The notes beneath the pieces are model-generated. The model saw only the letters and a list, made by a program, of their open reading frames with translations, ran no database searches and had not been told where the DNA came from. A program made the position numbers and the translations under genes. A DNA stretch of 23,364 nucleotides from Pedosphaera sp. (GTDB lineage: Bacteria > Verrucomicrobiota > Verrucomicrobiia > Limisphaerales > UBA9464). Below, piece after piece: positions 7,562 through 15,702 of this stretch (positions are counted from its first letter, which is position 1; each line of letters begins with the position of its first letter). The stretch lies in assembly GCA_009695405.1 (NCBI GenBank), contig SIAZ01000018.1:1-23364 (forward strand), given 5' to 3'.

Positions 7562-9433
7562 TTACCAGCGCATATCGGCGACGGTTTTGCCTGCGGGGAT
7601 AAAGGGTAGGACATGTTCGGTGTAGGGCGTGATCACATCCAGCACGAAAGGAGTTTCGGCAGTCAACATTCGTTCCAAGGCGGCTCGGAGGTCCTTCCTG
7701 TACACGACCCGTTCGCTGGGCACTCCGAAGCTATTGCAGACTTTCACGTAGTCGGGATAGATCCCAGATCGATCGGCTGGATTTCCGAGGTAGGTGTGGC
7801 CGCGGTTGCCATCGAAGAAGTTATCTTCCCACTGAACCACCATCCCTAGATGTTGATTGTTAAGAATGATCGCTTTAGCCGCGATTTTTTCGATATGAGC
7901 GGTGGCAAGTTCTTGCACGTTCATAAGGAATGAACCATCGCCATCGATGTCGATGACTTGTTTGTCTGGGCGCGCGACTTTGGCGCCGATAGCGGCAGGG
8001 TAGCCATAGCCCATGGAGCCAAGTCCCCCACTGGTGATAAACTGACGGGCGAATTTATATTTGTACCATTGCCCAGCCCACATCTGGTGCTGACCGACAC
8101 CCGTGGTGATAATGGCATCGCCGTTGGTGAGCTTCCATAATTCCTCGATGACCATCTGAGGAAGGATGTATTCTTCGCCCTCCTTCTTGAAGGGTGTGAT
8201 ATGAGCAGAATCGACAATCTGCCCCTCAGTTGTGTAGCGAAAAGGAGCCTTGGCTTTCCATTCAGTGATCTGGTTATGCCAATGAGTGCAGGTCTTCTTA
8301 ATGCTACCCCGCTGAGAAATTAAATTATTTAATCGAGTGAGAGCATCCTTCAGATCGCCGTGGATAGCGAGGTGAGCACGTTTGTTCTTGTTGTGTTCGG
8401 AAGCGTCGATGTCGATGTGAACAATGGTTGCACCCTTAGCGAATTCGGCGAAAGCACCGGTGACTCGATCATCGAAGCGAACCCCGAATGCGAGGAGGAG
8501 ATCGCAGCCATCCTTAATTTTTTCGAGCGGCTGAGAGAAGTCGGTTCGTTTGACATATTCGCCGTTCACCGCCCAGTTAGCGAAAGCGGCTCCGTGCATA
8601 CCCAACCAGCGGAGTGAAAGGGGATGTTCCTCAGGAAAACCTCCGATACCCATCAGGGTCGTGGTGACGGGGATCTCGGCAGATTCGGCGAACCGAAGTA
8701 ATTCGGCAGAGGCTCCAGCGGTGATGATACCCCCGCCGCAATAAAGGACGGGACGTTCCGCTTTTTCGATAAGACCGATGATCTCATTGAGGGCTAATTC
8801 GTCGGCGGCTACCTTGTCGGTATATCCACGGAGTTTAGCTTTAACTTCATCGAGGGTAGGCCAGACTGGGCGTGCTTTGAGTTGTTGGACATTCTTTGGG
8901 AAGTCGATAACCACAGGACCCGGTCGGCCACTTTGGGCAATGTAAAAGGCTTCTTTAACAATCCGAGGGATGTCATTGATGTCCGTAATCAGGTAGGAGT
9001 GTTTTACGATAGGAAGGGTCACACCTACCATATCGGTTTCCTGAAAGGCACCTCGTCCAATCATCGCTTGAGGAACCTGTCCAGTGATGGCGATCAGCGG
9101 GCAGGAATCCATGAAGGCATCCGCGATCGCCGTGACAAGATTGGTCGCGCCGGGGCCGCTAGTAGCCATACAGACTCCGGCTTTACCGGTGACACGAGCG
9201 TACCCTTCTGCGGCGAAGCTACCGCCTTGTTCATGGCGCGGTAGGATCGTCCGAATCTTCGATTTGGTGAGTGATTGGTGAATTTCCATGCTCGCCCCAC
9301 CGGGGTAAGCGAAGATGACTTCGACCGCTTCGCGTTCGAGAGCTTCGACGAAGATATCTCGGCCGAGCATAAGCGGGCCGATTTCTTTATTGGGGTTCGG
9401 GGTGGCGGTCGGAGTGGTTGTGGCCGTGGTCAT
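7562..9433 (-). CDS. ilvB: Acetolactate synthase, large (catalytic) subunit
   Basis: This ThDP-dependent enzyme condenses two pyruvates to 2-acetolactate, or pyruvate with 2-ketobutyrate, the first common step of Val/Leu/Ile synthesis. It has 623 residues. Catalytic Glu68 sits in PRHEQGG, and the N-terminal ThDP domain includes SGPGATNLVTAIADAFMDS. The FAD-linked middle domain holds RFDDRVTG. The metal-diphosphate motif runs from GDGSFLMN (498-505) to NN (525-526), and QWEDNFFDGNRG is the usual C-terminal motif. An insert of roughly 15-20 residues (around 290-308, GEYVKRTDFSQPLEKIKDG) precedes the DLL..RFDDR block compared with enterobacterial enzymes. The N-terminus is Thr/Pro-rich. No regulatory subunit gene (ilvN) or ilvC is adjacent. 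Expression is probably controlled by the attenuator upstream. Confidence 0.96.
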   Translation of the reverse strand: MTTATTTPTATPNPNKEIGPLMLGRDIFVEALEREAVEVIFAYPGGASMEIHQSLTKSKIRTILPRHEQGGSFAAEGYARVTGKAGVCMATSGPGATNLVTAIADAFMDSCPLIAITGQVPQAMIGRGAFQETDMVGVTLPIVKHSYLITDINDIPRIVKEAFYIAQSGRPGPVVIDFPKNVQQLKARPVWPTLDEVKAKLRGYTDKVAADELALNEIIGLIEKAERPVLYCGGGIITAGASAELLRFAESAEIPVTTTLMGIGGFPEEHPLSLRWLGMHGAAFANWAVNGEYVKRTDFSQPLEKIKDGCDLLLAFGVRFDDRVTGAFAEFAKGATIVHIDIDASEHNKNKRAHLAIHGDLKDALTRLNNLISQRGSIKKTCTHWHNQITEWKAKAPFRYTTEGQIVDSAHITPFKKEGEEYILPQMVIEELWKLTNGDAIITTGVGQHQMWAGQWYKYKFARQFITSGGLGSMGYGYPAAIGAKVARPDKQVIDIDGDGSFLMNVQELATAHIEKIAAKAIILNNQHLGMVVQWEDNFFDGNRGHTYLGNPADRSGIYPDYVKVCNSFGVPSERVVYRKDLRAALERMLTAETPFVLDVITPYTEHVLPFIPAGKTVADMRW

Positions 9434-9489
9434 ACTATTCGTTTCTATTTATTTGGCCGGGCGTCGTAGGTTGGCGTCATCGAACAAAA

Positions 9490-9517
9490 AACCCACGGCC
9501 GTCACCGGCCGTGGGTT
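9490..9517 (-). terminator. Attenuator terminator in the ilvB leader
   Basis: On the minus strand AACCCACGGCCG (9517-9506) and CGGCCGTGGGTT (9501-9490) make a perfect GC-rich 12-bp stem with a 4-nt loop, followed at once by a T-run (9491-9486). It ends about 55 bp before the ilvB start codon and begins 15 bp after the leader-peptide stop. The position upstream of the gene it serves, not after a gene, marks it as an attenuator. Confidence 0.88.
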
Positions 9518-9532
9518 CTTGTTAAAGCGTTT

Positions 9533-9619
9533 TCAAGCGCGACAAGTCCCCTCGGCGGTGAGTCCGCCTACTACATAAGGTACTTGAACTACCAGAATCT
9601 CTGGAAGAATCGCGCTCAT
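9533..9619 (-). CDS. ilvB leader peptide, rich in Ile/Leu/Val
   Basis: A 28-codon frame runs from ATG (9619) to TGA (9535-9533). It begins MSAILPEILVVQVPYVV and ends GTCRA. Ten of 28 residues are branched-chain: Ile at 4 and 8, Leu at 5, 9 and 20, Val at 10, 11, 13, 16 and 17. Its role would be to sense charged tRNA-Ile/Leu/Val by ribosome stalling, not to act as a protein. It sits between the divergent PIG-L gene and ilvB, with its stop 15 bp before the attenuator stem. No strong Shine-Dalgarno is seen, as for most genes here. The frame is closed by a TGA 14 codons upstream of the ATG, with no other start between. Confidence 0.78.
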   Translation of the reverse strand: MSAILPEILVVQVPYVVGGLTAEGTCRA

Positions 9620-9831
9620 TTGATCTGCGGTGACTTTGTTGGGAACGCCCCCTGCGGGTCAAGCCTTCGATGTAAGATGTCGTTAGCTTTCCTCAGTAGC
9701 CTGTTTCTTCTTTAGAAAGGAAGACCCGTCTCCTTTGTCTTAGTGGGTCGAAGAGATTTAATCGAAAGACTAAAGAAATTCAGCAGATGGATCTGGCTGG
9801 ATTCTTGGAATGTTCGTCGCACTCTTAGCCC

Positions 9832-10623
9832 ATGCCTTCCGTATTAGCGGTGTTTGCTCATCCTGATGATATTGAATTCCGTGCCGCGGGGACGTTGCTT
9901 CTCTTGCGGGACCGAGGATGGGATGTTCACTATTGTAATTTGTCGTCGGGGGATTTGGGTAGCAGCGTAATGTCTGCCAAAAAAACGGCCACTGTTCGGT
10001 CAAAAGAGGCCCGTCAGGCTTGCCATCGTCTTGGATTTGTTTGGTATCCTTCCATCTCTCAAGATCTTCAGATTTTTTATACCGACAAACTGATTCGTCG
10101 CGTCTGTTCCTTGGTGCGCCGTGTTCAACCGACAATACTACTGACTCATCCAACCTCGGATTATATGGAGGACCATATGGAGACAGCGCGTATTGCGGTC
10201 ACTGCAGCCTTTGCCCGTTCGGCACCCAATTATCGGACTGTGCCAGCGCAAAAGGCGATTAGTAGCGCGATGACGATTTATCATTCCACGCCCCATGGTT
10301 TAAAGGGGCCAATGCGGCAATCGATTTGTCCGGAACTTTGGGTCAATACGAAAACTGTTCACGGTCGCAAGCGCGAGGCTCTAGCCTGTCATGCGAGTCA
10401 GAAGGAATGGCTCGACGTCTCGCAGGGGATGGATAGTTGCCTAGAGGTGATGGATATCGAGTCGGCTTTGTTGGGTCAGATGTCGGGAAGATTTACGGAG
10501 GCAGAGGGCTGGACGCGTCATCTGCACCTCGGTTTCGGTGCGGAGCGGGATGATCCGTTGAGCGAGGCCTTAGGGTCGTTGTGTCAGCAAGGAAGCGGGA
10601 AGCATCGGAAACAGTTGCCCTGA
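9832..10623 (+). CDS. PIG-L (LmbE-like) family deacetylase
   Basis: This 263-residue protein opens with VLAVFAHPDDIEF, the AHPDD motif (9-13) that supplies a zinc-binding His and Asp plus the catalytic Asp. The third zinc ligand is expected in HPTSDYMEDHMETAR (His115). PIG-L enzymes remove N-acetyl groups from GlcNAc-containing substrates such as GlcNAc-PI, mycothiol or bacillithiol precursors, or lipid and antibiotic sugars. The substrate cannot be told from sequence. No glycosyltransferase neighbour helps. It has no signal peptide and is probably cytoplasmic. It is divergent from ilvB and convergent with the aminotransferase gene. A 28-bp gap separates it from the latter and holds only a weak hairpin. 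Confidence 0.85.
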   Translation: MPSVLAVFAHPDDIEFRAAGTLLLLRDRGWDVHYCNLSSGDLGSSVMSAKKTATVRSKEARQACHRLGFVWYPSISQDLQIFYTDKLIRRVCSLVRRVQPTILLTHPTSDYMEDHMETARIAVTAAFARSAPNYRTVPAQKAISSAMTIYHSTPHGLKGPMRQSICPELWVNTKTVHGRKREALACHASQKEWLDVSQGMDSCLEVMDIESALLGQMSGRFTEAEGWTRHLHLGFGAERDDPLSEALGSLCQQGSGKHRKQLP

Positions 10624-10651
10624 TTCGGGCGGTGAAGCGGTTTCACTGACT

Positions 10652-11853
10652 TTACAAGATGCGACTCAGGTTAATGCGGTGAGGGTTGGCTAGGTAGTTG
10701 GGGATGCGAAGGAGTCGTTCACCAGCGGCCCGAAGGGTTTCCTCGCGCTTTGCAAAATGAAAACGGAGAAAGCGATTTCCCGGATGTCGGAAAAAGCTGG
10801 ATCCTGGGACCCCGGCAACGCCGAGTTCGCGGATGAACCATTCGGCCGCTTCGGTATCGGTGGCAAAGCCGAGAGCGGAAATATCTACAAGGACATAGTA
10901 GGCTCCCTGAGGTTCAATGAAAGGGAGTCCAGTCCGGCGGAGATAATCGAGAAAGATATCGCGTTTTGAAGTATAGAGATCGCGTAAACCAGCATAGTAG
11001 GACGCAGGCAGTTCGAGTCCTGCAACAGCGGCTTCTTGAAGAGAAGCTGGGGCACCGACGGTTAAAAAATCGTGAACTTTTCGAGCTTGCGCGATGATTT
11101 CCGGAGCGGCAAAGACGTAACCAAGACGCCATCCAGTGATTGAGTACGTTTTCGAAAGCGAATTACAGGTGAGGGTTCGAGCAAAGGCCCCGGGAAGAGC
11201 TGCCGTGTACACATGGTGTCGAGGTTCATAGACGATGTGTTCATACGGTTCGTCAGTGATCACAAAGGCATCGTGTTTTTCGGCGAGAGCAAGAATTTCG
11301 GTCAGCTCATCGCGGGTAAACACCTTGCCGGTGGGATTGGATGGATTACAAACAACGATCGCTTTAGGCTTGGATTCAAAGGCTTGAGCGAGTTCAGCTG
11401 AGTCGTAGCGAAAATCCGGCGGGTAAAGTGGGACGTAGATCGGTTCGGCCCCAGAGAGAATAGCGTCTGCGGCGTAATTTTCGTAAAAGGGTGAGAAGAC
11501 GATCACCCGATCACCCGATCACCCGGATTGCAGGCTGTCATCATTGCTACCATCATGGCTTCGGTACTGCCGCAGGTGACCACCAAATGTTGTTCAGGAT
11601 CAACTGGGAGGCCGGTATCCGACTGAATTTTTGTGGCAAGAGCCGTGCGAAAGCGTGGAGCACCCCAGGTCACTGCATATTGGTGAAAAGGCCCTCTGGC
11701 AGCCTTTTCCAATGCGGCGAGAAGAGGTTCTGGTGGCTCAAAATCAGGAAAACCTTGAGCCAGATTGATGGCGGCGTGGCGTGAAGCCAAGCGACTCATT
11801 CCGCGGATAACAGATTCCGTGAAGACATTAAGGCGAGACGCAGTTTGGGGCAT
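10652..11853 (-). pseudogene. Class I/II PLP aminotransferase (YbdL/kynurenine aminotransferase-like), frameshifted
   Basis: Two overlapping frames make one fold-type I aminotransferase. The N-terminal part (start ATG at 11853, MPQTASRLNVF) has INLAQGFPDFEPP and HQYAVTWGAPRFR. The C-terminal part has NPSNPTGKV, the PLP-pyridine Asp in VITDEPYEHI, the Schiff-base Lys in SLSKTYSITGWRLGY and the carboxylate-binding Arg in FLRFHFA. The frame is lost where an 8-bp unit occurs three times (11501-11524). With two copies the reading is CNPGDRVIVFSPFYENYA and the protein would have 397 residues. Relatives transaminate methionine, glutamine, kynurenine or aromatic amino acids. Unless slippage restores the frame, the product is inactive. 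A start further upstream (11967) is open but adds 38 residues unlike the family. Confidence 0.88.
11501..11524. repeat. Three tandem copies of an 8-bp unit inside the aminotransferase gene
   Basis: GATCACCC occurs three times in a row on the plus strand. Two copies are needed for the conserved protein reading; the third shifts the frame by +8 (equivalent to -1). Such a tract can gain or lose units by strand slippage. Confidence 0.9.
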
Positions 11854-11989
11854 CGGAGAGGTGGAGAATGAGAAGATTCGCTTTAAGGATACAAGAAATG
11901 CGGGAGGGACTATTGATCCCTCGCCTTTCAATAGAGCCAAAGTTGTGAGGGCAATTGCCCGCGACAATTGAAGAAGAAGGTTTGACTAT

Positions 11990-12043
11990 AAAAAACGACC
12001 CAGAGGTAAGGAAGGTCTTTCTACTTCCTGCTTTCCCTTTGGG
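11990..12043 (-). terminator. Terminator of the prepilin-type gene
   Basis: On the minus strand CCCAAAGG (12043-12036) pairs with CCTCTGGG (12006-11999) with one mismatch. An inner GGAAG/CTTCC stem can stack within it. A run of six T (11995-11990) follows shortly after the outer stem. It lies about 130 bp past the stop of the prepilin-type gene and before the aminotransferase gene. Confidence 0.6.
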
Positions 12044-12058
12044 CCGCTGTTAATGGAA

Positions 12059-12118
12059 GCCTTTGGAATAATCAATGATTCAAAGGCTGCACTGCTTTAG
12101 TTAGACTGCTTTAGTTGG
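12059..12118. repeat. Imperfect hairpin plus 14-bp tandem duplication in the prepilin 3' region
   Basis: ACTGCTTTAGTTAG (12091-12104) is followed directly by ACTGCTTTAGTTGG (12105-12118), one mismatch in 14. Next to it GCCTTTG (12059-12065) and CAAAGGC (12081-12087) form an imperfect hairpin extended by GAAT/ATTC pairing. No function is evident; the stretch holds no gene. Confidence 0.6.
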
Positions 12119-12175
12119 ACCAATATGCGAGGAGTTTTAAGGAGCTCTCTCGCTCGGAGGCGTACGATGATTTAA

Positions 12176-12997
12176 TCAATAAGTGGTCGTGCGTTCGTAC
12201 AACCAAGTAGCGTCGGCTGTATCCAAGGCTGCGTTCCCGCCGCCACCGGCACCGCCGAATTTGAGGATCGTCGGCGATCTCCATTTTTTAATTTCCGAAT
12301 GCCCATCGGCGAAAGACAAACCGCCGGCGAGGTTGTGGTAAGATGCGGGATAGTCAACAAACGAGGTTTTCGAGGCATGAACGAACCATCCATCATTAAT
12401 AGAGGCCGGATTTTCGTCGATAGTGACCCATGTATTTGCTGCACCCAAAATGAAGTCGCCTTGTTTTTTATAAGCCTTTCCGACACCCCACTCTTGGCCT
12501 GCAATTGGATTCATATAGCAACTCATAGAGAGGCTACGAACCTTGGAAGGGCCGCCCCCACGCCCAAATGGACTCTTGGTCGTAGCTCGATCTGCTGGGC
12601 ATTTGTAGACGGACAACGAGTTAACAAAGGGATACATAAGAGAGTCCATAATGAGGATTCCATTCGTCCAACTAGGTCCCTCATGCATCGTTCCCATGCA
12701 CCATTGATTCAAAGGATAATTCTTGCTGGGACTATGGGTAGACACCAATCCCCCCAAACCGGCGGAGGGACAGATTCTATCTTGATTATCACCCGAATAG
12801 AGGACCCAGCCGAGCATTAATTGTTTACCATTACTTAAGCATAAAATGCCTTGAGCCTTAGATTTAGACTTAGCCAATGCGGGCAAGAGCATCCCGGCAA
12901 GAATGGCGATGATGGCGATCACCACCAGCAGTTCGATGAGAGTAAATCCGGCAAGTCGTGTCCGAGAAGGTGGGTTATCTGAGTCCAGAGGTTTCAT
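12176..12997 (-). CDS. Prepilin-type N-terminal cleavage/methylation protein with H-X9-DG motif
   Basis: The 273-residue protein has a type IV prepilin leader: basic and polar residues 1-17, cleavage after Gly17, Phe18 next, Glu22 at mature position 5, and a hydrophobic helix (FTLIELLVVIAIIAILAGMLLPAL). The C-terminal half carries HNLAGGLSFADG (His221, nine residues, Asp231-Gly232), the H-X9-DG signature that is expanded in Planctomycetes and Verrucomicrobia. Four Cys occur in the mature part, including ILCLSNGKQ and YKCPAD. These proteins are secreted pseudopilins of unknown function, present in many copies per genome, and would be processed by a prepilin peptidase (PilD) encoded elsewhere. 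The gene is divergent from prmC and seems to be monocistronic, with its own terminator. Confidence 0.9.
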   Translation of the reverse strand: MKPLDSDNPPSRTRLAGFTLIELLVVIAIIAILAGMLLPALAKSKSKAQGILCLSNGKQLMLGWVLYSGDNQDRICPSAGLGGLVSTHSPSKNYPLNQWCMGTMHEGPSWTNGILIMDSLMYPFVNSLSVYKCPADRATTKSPFGRGGGPSKVRSLSMSCYMNPIAGQEWGVGKAYKKQGDFILGAANTWVTIDENPASINDGWFVHASKTSFVDYPASYHNLAGGLSFADGHSEIKKWRSPTILKFGGAGGGGNAALDTADATWLYERTTTY

Positions 12998-13142
12998 TGT
13001 TTAAATCTTTAAAGACGGAGAGTAAGCAAGGCAAGTGTTTGTTAACATCCACACAGCGGATTGGGGCGAAATGGCTAAAAGAGAGGGTGACGATGGAGGG
13101 TTGACTCGACAGCAGTGAAAAGTGTGGGTGCAATCGGTGGGG

Positions 13143-13994
13143 ATGACTTTTCGTGAAGCGATCCAAAATATTAGCGGTAGGCTTTGTGACGCGGGAATCC
13201 TCGATTTTGATGCGGAAGCCGAATGGATTGTGGCTAGGGGAACAGGTTATACACGATCTGCGGTGCTGACTCGATTAGACGATTGCCCTCAGTTATTGCA
13301 GATCGAGGCGATAGAGCGGGTGGTGCGAGGTCGTTGTCAACGGATCCCTTTGCAGCATCTGTGGGGTACAGGTGCTTTTCTCGATTTTGAGGTAGAAGTG
13401 AATGGTTCGGTGCTAGTGCCTAGGCCAGAAACAGAGGGGTTGGCCCTTAGGGCGATAGCCTGTTTGTCAGGTAGTAACGGGGAAGGTGTTTCAATTTTGG
13501 ATATTGGAACTGGATCGGGATGTCTGGCGATCGCGATGGCTCGGCATTTTCCGAAGGCCAGAGTCGAAGCAATTGATATTTCTGTTGCCGCCTTAGAAAT
13601 AGCGAAAAGGAATGCTCTGCTCTGCGGATGCCCAGAGATTCATTTCCGTCAACTTGACCTTTTTGAAGCCGACGCAAGCGCGTTTTCAGGCTTAGATTTG
13701 GTGATTTCTAATCCGCCCTATATTCCCTCAGGCGATATTCAATTCTTAGAACCTGAGGTTCGTGATCATGATCCAAGATTGGCATTGGACGGAGGCGAGG
13801 AGGGACTCGAATATTACCGTCATCTGTCAGCGATAGGACTTTCATGGGTGAAGTCGGGTGGTTGGATGGTTTTAGAGTATGGGGATAGGCAGGCTGAGAG
13901 GATCTCTCGTTTGTTTTCTGCGAAGGAATTGGCAGTCTCCGTCGAGAAAGACTTGAGCGGACGAGACCGACTTCTCATCGTCAGCAAATTCTGA
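13143..13994 (+). CDS. prmC: Release factor glutamine N5-methyltransferase
   Basis: PrmC (HemK) methylates the glutamine of the GGQ motif in release factors RF1 and RF2 with S-adenosylmethionine. From the ATG at 13143 it has 283 residues. A helical N-terminal release-factor-binding domain comes first, then VPRPETE (92-98), the SAM-binding DIGTGSG (120-126), an acidic loop at EAIDIS and the catalytic NPPY (190-193). A GTG at 13122 would add seven residues (MWVQSVG). I prefer the ATG, which has GGTGGGG just upstream and fits family starts. In many bacteria prfA precedes this gene; here the upstream neighbour is the divergent prepilin gene. It is 39 bp before murA and probably the first gene of that unit. 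Confidence 0.94.
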   Translation: MTFREAIQNISGRLCDAGILDFDAEAEWIVARGTGYTRSAVLTRLDDCPQLLQIEAIERVVRGRCQRIPLQHLWGTGAFLDFEVEVNGSVLVPRPETEGLALRAIACLSGSNGEGVSILDIGTGSGCLAIAMARHFPKARVEAIDISVAALEIAKRNALLCGCPEIHFRQLDLFEADASAFSGLDLVISNPPYIPSGDIQFLEPEVRDHDPRLALDGGEEGLEYYRHLSAIGLSWVKSGGWMVLEYGDRQAERISRLFSAKELAVSVEKDLSGRDRLLIVSKF

Positions 13995-14033
13995 GTATGG
14001 ATTTGAGACGGATACGACAGAGGAGATTTTTTT

Positions 14034-15296
14034 ATGGATAGTTTTTTAATTGAAGGCGGTGTGCCCCTACGAGGTGAGGTAATCATTAGTGGTTCCAAGA
14101 ATGCGGTACTGCCGATCATGGCAGCGACCTTATTGACTGCGGAACGCTGTGTCATTCGGCGGGTCCCAGCCCTGACCGACGTCGGATATATGTCCAAGAT
14201 CTTACGGTCTTTGGGGGCGGAAGTGATCCTAGAGGACGGCACACTTACTGTACGAGCGGCTCAACTCTCTGGATTTGGTGACTACGATTTGATACGGAAA
14301 ATGAGGGGTTCAATCTGTATTTTGGGCCCGTTGCTGGCGCGTTTGCACGAAGCTCGAGTTTCGTTACCAGGGGGCTGTGTCATTGGGACACGGCCGATTG
14401 ATCTTCATTTGAAAGGCCTCCGAGGGTTGGGGGCTGAAGTCGACACCGAGGGCGGTTATATCCGAGTCCATGCGGCAAAGTTGACAGGCCAAATGGTTTT
14501 CATGGGTGGGCGAACTGGGCCCACGGTCTTGGGAACCGCAAATATATTGATGGCTGCGACCTTGGCTGAAGGGGTCACGGTTATTGAGAGTGCTGCTTGT
14601 GAGCCGGAGATTATTGATCTGGCTCATTTTTTAATTGCGATGGGAGCCAAGATTGTTGGAGCGGGAAGTCCGACGATTACTGTGACAGGTGTTCCTGCGT
14701 TACACGGAGCTGATCATGAAGTCATTACCGATAGGATTGAGGCTGGAACCTTTGCTGCAGCGGCGGTGGCAACACGAGGTGAAGTGATGATTCATGGGGC
14801 ACGGCACGATCATTTGGTGGCAGTGCTCGACAAGTTGAGAGAAGCGGGTGGCGAGATTGTTTATTGCGCTAGCGGAATCAAGGTTAGTGCCCGTGCTGAC
14901 TTCAAGCCGGTGGATATAACCACGATGCCCTACAGTGGATTCCCCACCGATATGCAGGCTCAAATGATGGCACTGGCCTGTCTAGCCAATGGAACCAGCA
15001 TTATTACCGAACGCATTTTTGAATCGCGATTCATGCACGCCTCTGAGTTGATGCGTTTGGGGGCAGATATTTCGATTGAGGGAGCGAGTGCTATTGTTAA
15101 AGGAGGGAGACCGATGAGTGGGGCTCCAGTGATGGCCTCGGACCTTCGAGCTTCAGCGGCCTTAGTAATAGCTGGTTTGGCTGCGAGTGGTAAGACTCAG
15201 GTAAACCGAGTGTATCATCTAGATCGCGGTTATGAGCGGATGGAATTAAAACTACAAAAACTGGGAGCCCGGATTCAACGGGTTGAGGAAGAATGA
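14034..15296 (+). CDS. murA: UDP-N-acetylglucosamine 1-carboxyvinyltransferase
   Basis: MurA transfers enolpyruvate from PEP to UDP-GlcNAc, the first committed step of peptidoglycan synthesis in the cytoplasm. It has 420 residues of two inside-out alpha/beta domains. SGSKNAVLP places Lys22 and LPGGCVIGTRPIDLHL places Cys115, both at E. coli numbering. The Cys (not Asp) form is the target of fosfomycin. YSGFPTDMQAQ and FESRFMH are further family motifs in the C-terminal half, with the usual Asp in the first. A good ribosome site, AGAGGAGA, lies upstream of the ATG, one of few in this window. The stop overlaps the next start by 4 bp (ATGA), suggesting translational coupling. Confidence 0.97.
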   Translation: MDSFLIEGGVPLRGEVIISGSKNAVLPIMAATLLTAERCVIRRVPALTDVGYMSKILRSLGAEVILEDGTLTVRAAQLSGFGDYDLIRKMRGSICILGPLLARLHEARVSLPGGCVIGTRPIDLHLKGLRGLGAEVDTEGGYIRVHAAKLTGQMVFMGGRTGPTVLGTANILMAATLAEGVTVIESAACEPEIIDLAHFLIAMGAKIVGAGSPTITVTGVPALHGADHEVITDRIEAGTFAAAAVATRGEVMIHGARHDHLVAVLDKLREAGGEIVYCASGIKVSARADFKPVDITTMPYSGFPTDMQAQMMALACLANGTSIITERIFESRFMHASELMRLGADISIEGASAIVKGGRPMSGAPVMASDLRASAALVIAGLAASGKTQVNRVYHLDRGYERMELKLQKLGARIQRVEEE

Positions 15297-15697
15297 GTAA
15301 ACTATTGTTAGTGTTGTTGGTTGTAGCGGTCGGCTATGGGGTCTACCGCATTTCCCTCGTTTATGAAGCTGCAGATCGAGAGGAGCGATCCTTGGCGCGA
15401 CGCGGTGCTGCAGACCCTGTCGGAGAAGCGGCTATTCCGCCTTTGCCTCAGGGAATGGAAGCGGCATTAGGTTCGGCGAAGATTGGCGGAGCGATGACAG
15501 TACGAATCTGGTTAGAATCAAACGCTCGGTATATACCCGAACCACGACTTTCGGCGATTGAGTTAGACTATGCCCAGCTTTTGATTCGTAGCAATCCAAC
15601 CGAGGCTCGCCGCATTTTCGCTGCGGTCAAAGCAAAGAATAAGGCCGACTCGCTCTTAGCCGCCCGTATCCTCAAACTATCAAAGACCTTCAATTAA
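15293..15697 (+). CDS. Small membrane-anchored protein of unknown function
   Basis: I do not recognise this 134-residue protein. Residues 3-18 (KLLLVLLVVAVGYGVY) form one N-terminal membrane helix or uncleaved signal anchor. An acidic and basic stretch with a Pro-rich link (AAIPPLPQGM) follows. The remainder is helical, and the stretch YAQLLIRSNPTEARRIFAAVKAKNK resembles a TPR-like helix pair. It would face the periplasm if the N-terminus is inside. Its ATG overlaps the murA stop (ATGA) and it is followed after 5 bp by the zinc-ribbon gene, so it surely belongs to the prmC-murA unit. A link to cell-wall synthesis is only suggested by position. Confidence 0.75.
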   Translation: MSKLLLVLLVVAVGYGVYRISLVYEAADREERSLARRGAADPVGEAAIPPLPQGMEAALGSAKIGGAMTVRIWLESNARYIPEPRLSAIELDYAQLLIRSNPTEARRIFAAVKAKNKADSLLAARILKLSKTFN

Positions 15698-15702
15698 CCC
15701 CA

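Larger units (their letters stand above)
9484..9619 (-). promoter_or_regulatory. ilvB leader: ribosome-mediated transcription attenuator
   Basis: On the minus strand, four segments have the classic attenuation layout. Segment 1, GGCGG (9568-9564), follows two Val codons of the leader peptide. It pairs with CCGCC (9558-9554) as a pause hairpin. Segment 2, CACCGCCGAGGG (9560-9549), can pair instead with CCCACGGCCGGTG (9515-9503): 5 bp, one bulged C, 3 bp, one A-A mismatch, 3 bp. That antiterminator covers the left arm of the terminator (9517-9506). A ribosome stalled at the Val codons would cover GGCGG and free segment 2, allowing read-through when branched-chain aminoacyl-tRNA is short. The pairings are read from sequence; the mechanism is inferred from the enterobacterial ilv and trp model. 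Confidence 0.8.

Noticed and set aside
9445..9480. Short frame MTPTYDARPNK between the attenuator and ilvB as a second leader peptide
   Set aside because: It lies after the terminator, has no branched-chain residues and no paired structure; probably chance.
10631..10646. GTGAA/TTCAC hairpin between the convergent PIG-L and aminotransferase genes
   Set aside because: Only five base pairs and no T-run on either strand; too weak to call a terminator.
13122..13142. GTG at 13122 as the prmC start
   Set aside because: The ATG at 13143 has a better upstream purine-rich sequence and fits the family N-terminus; the extra seven residues are not needed.
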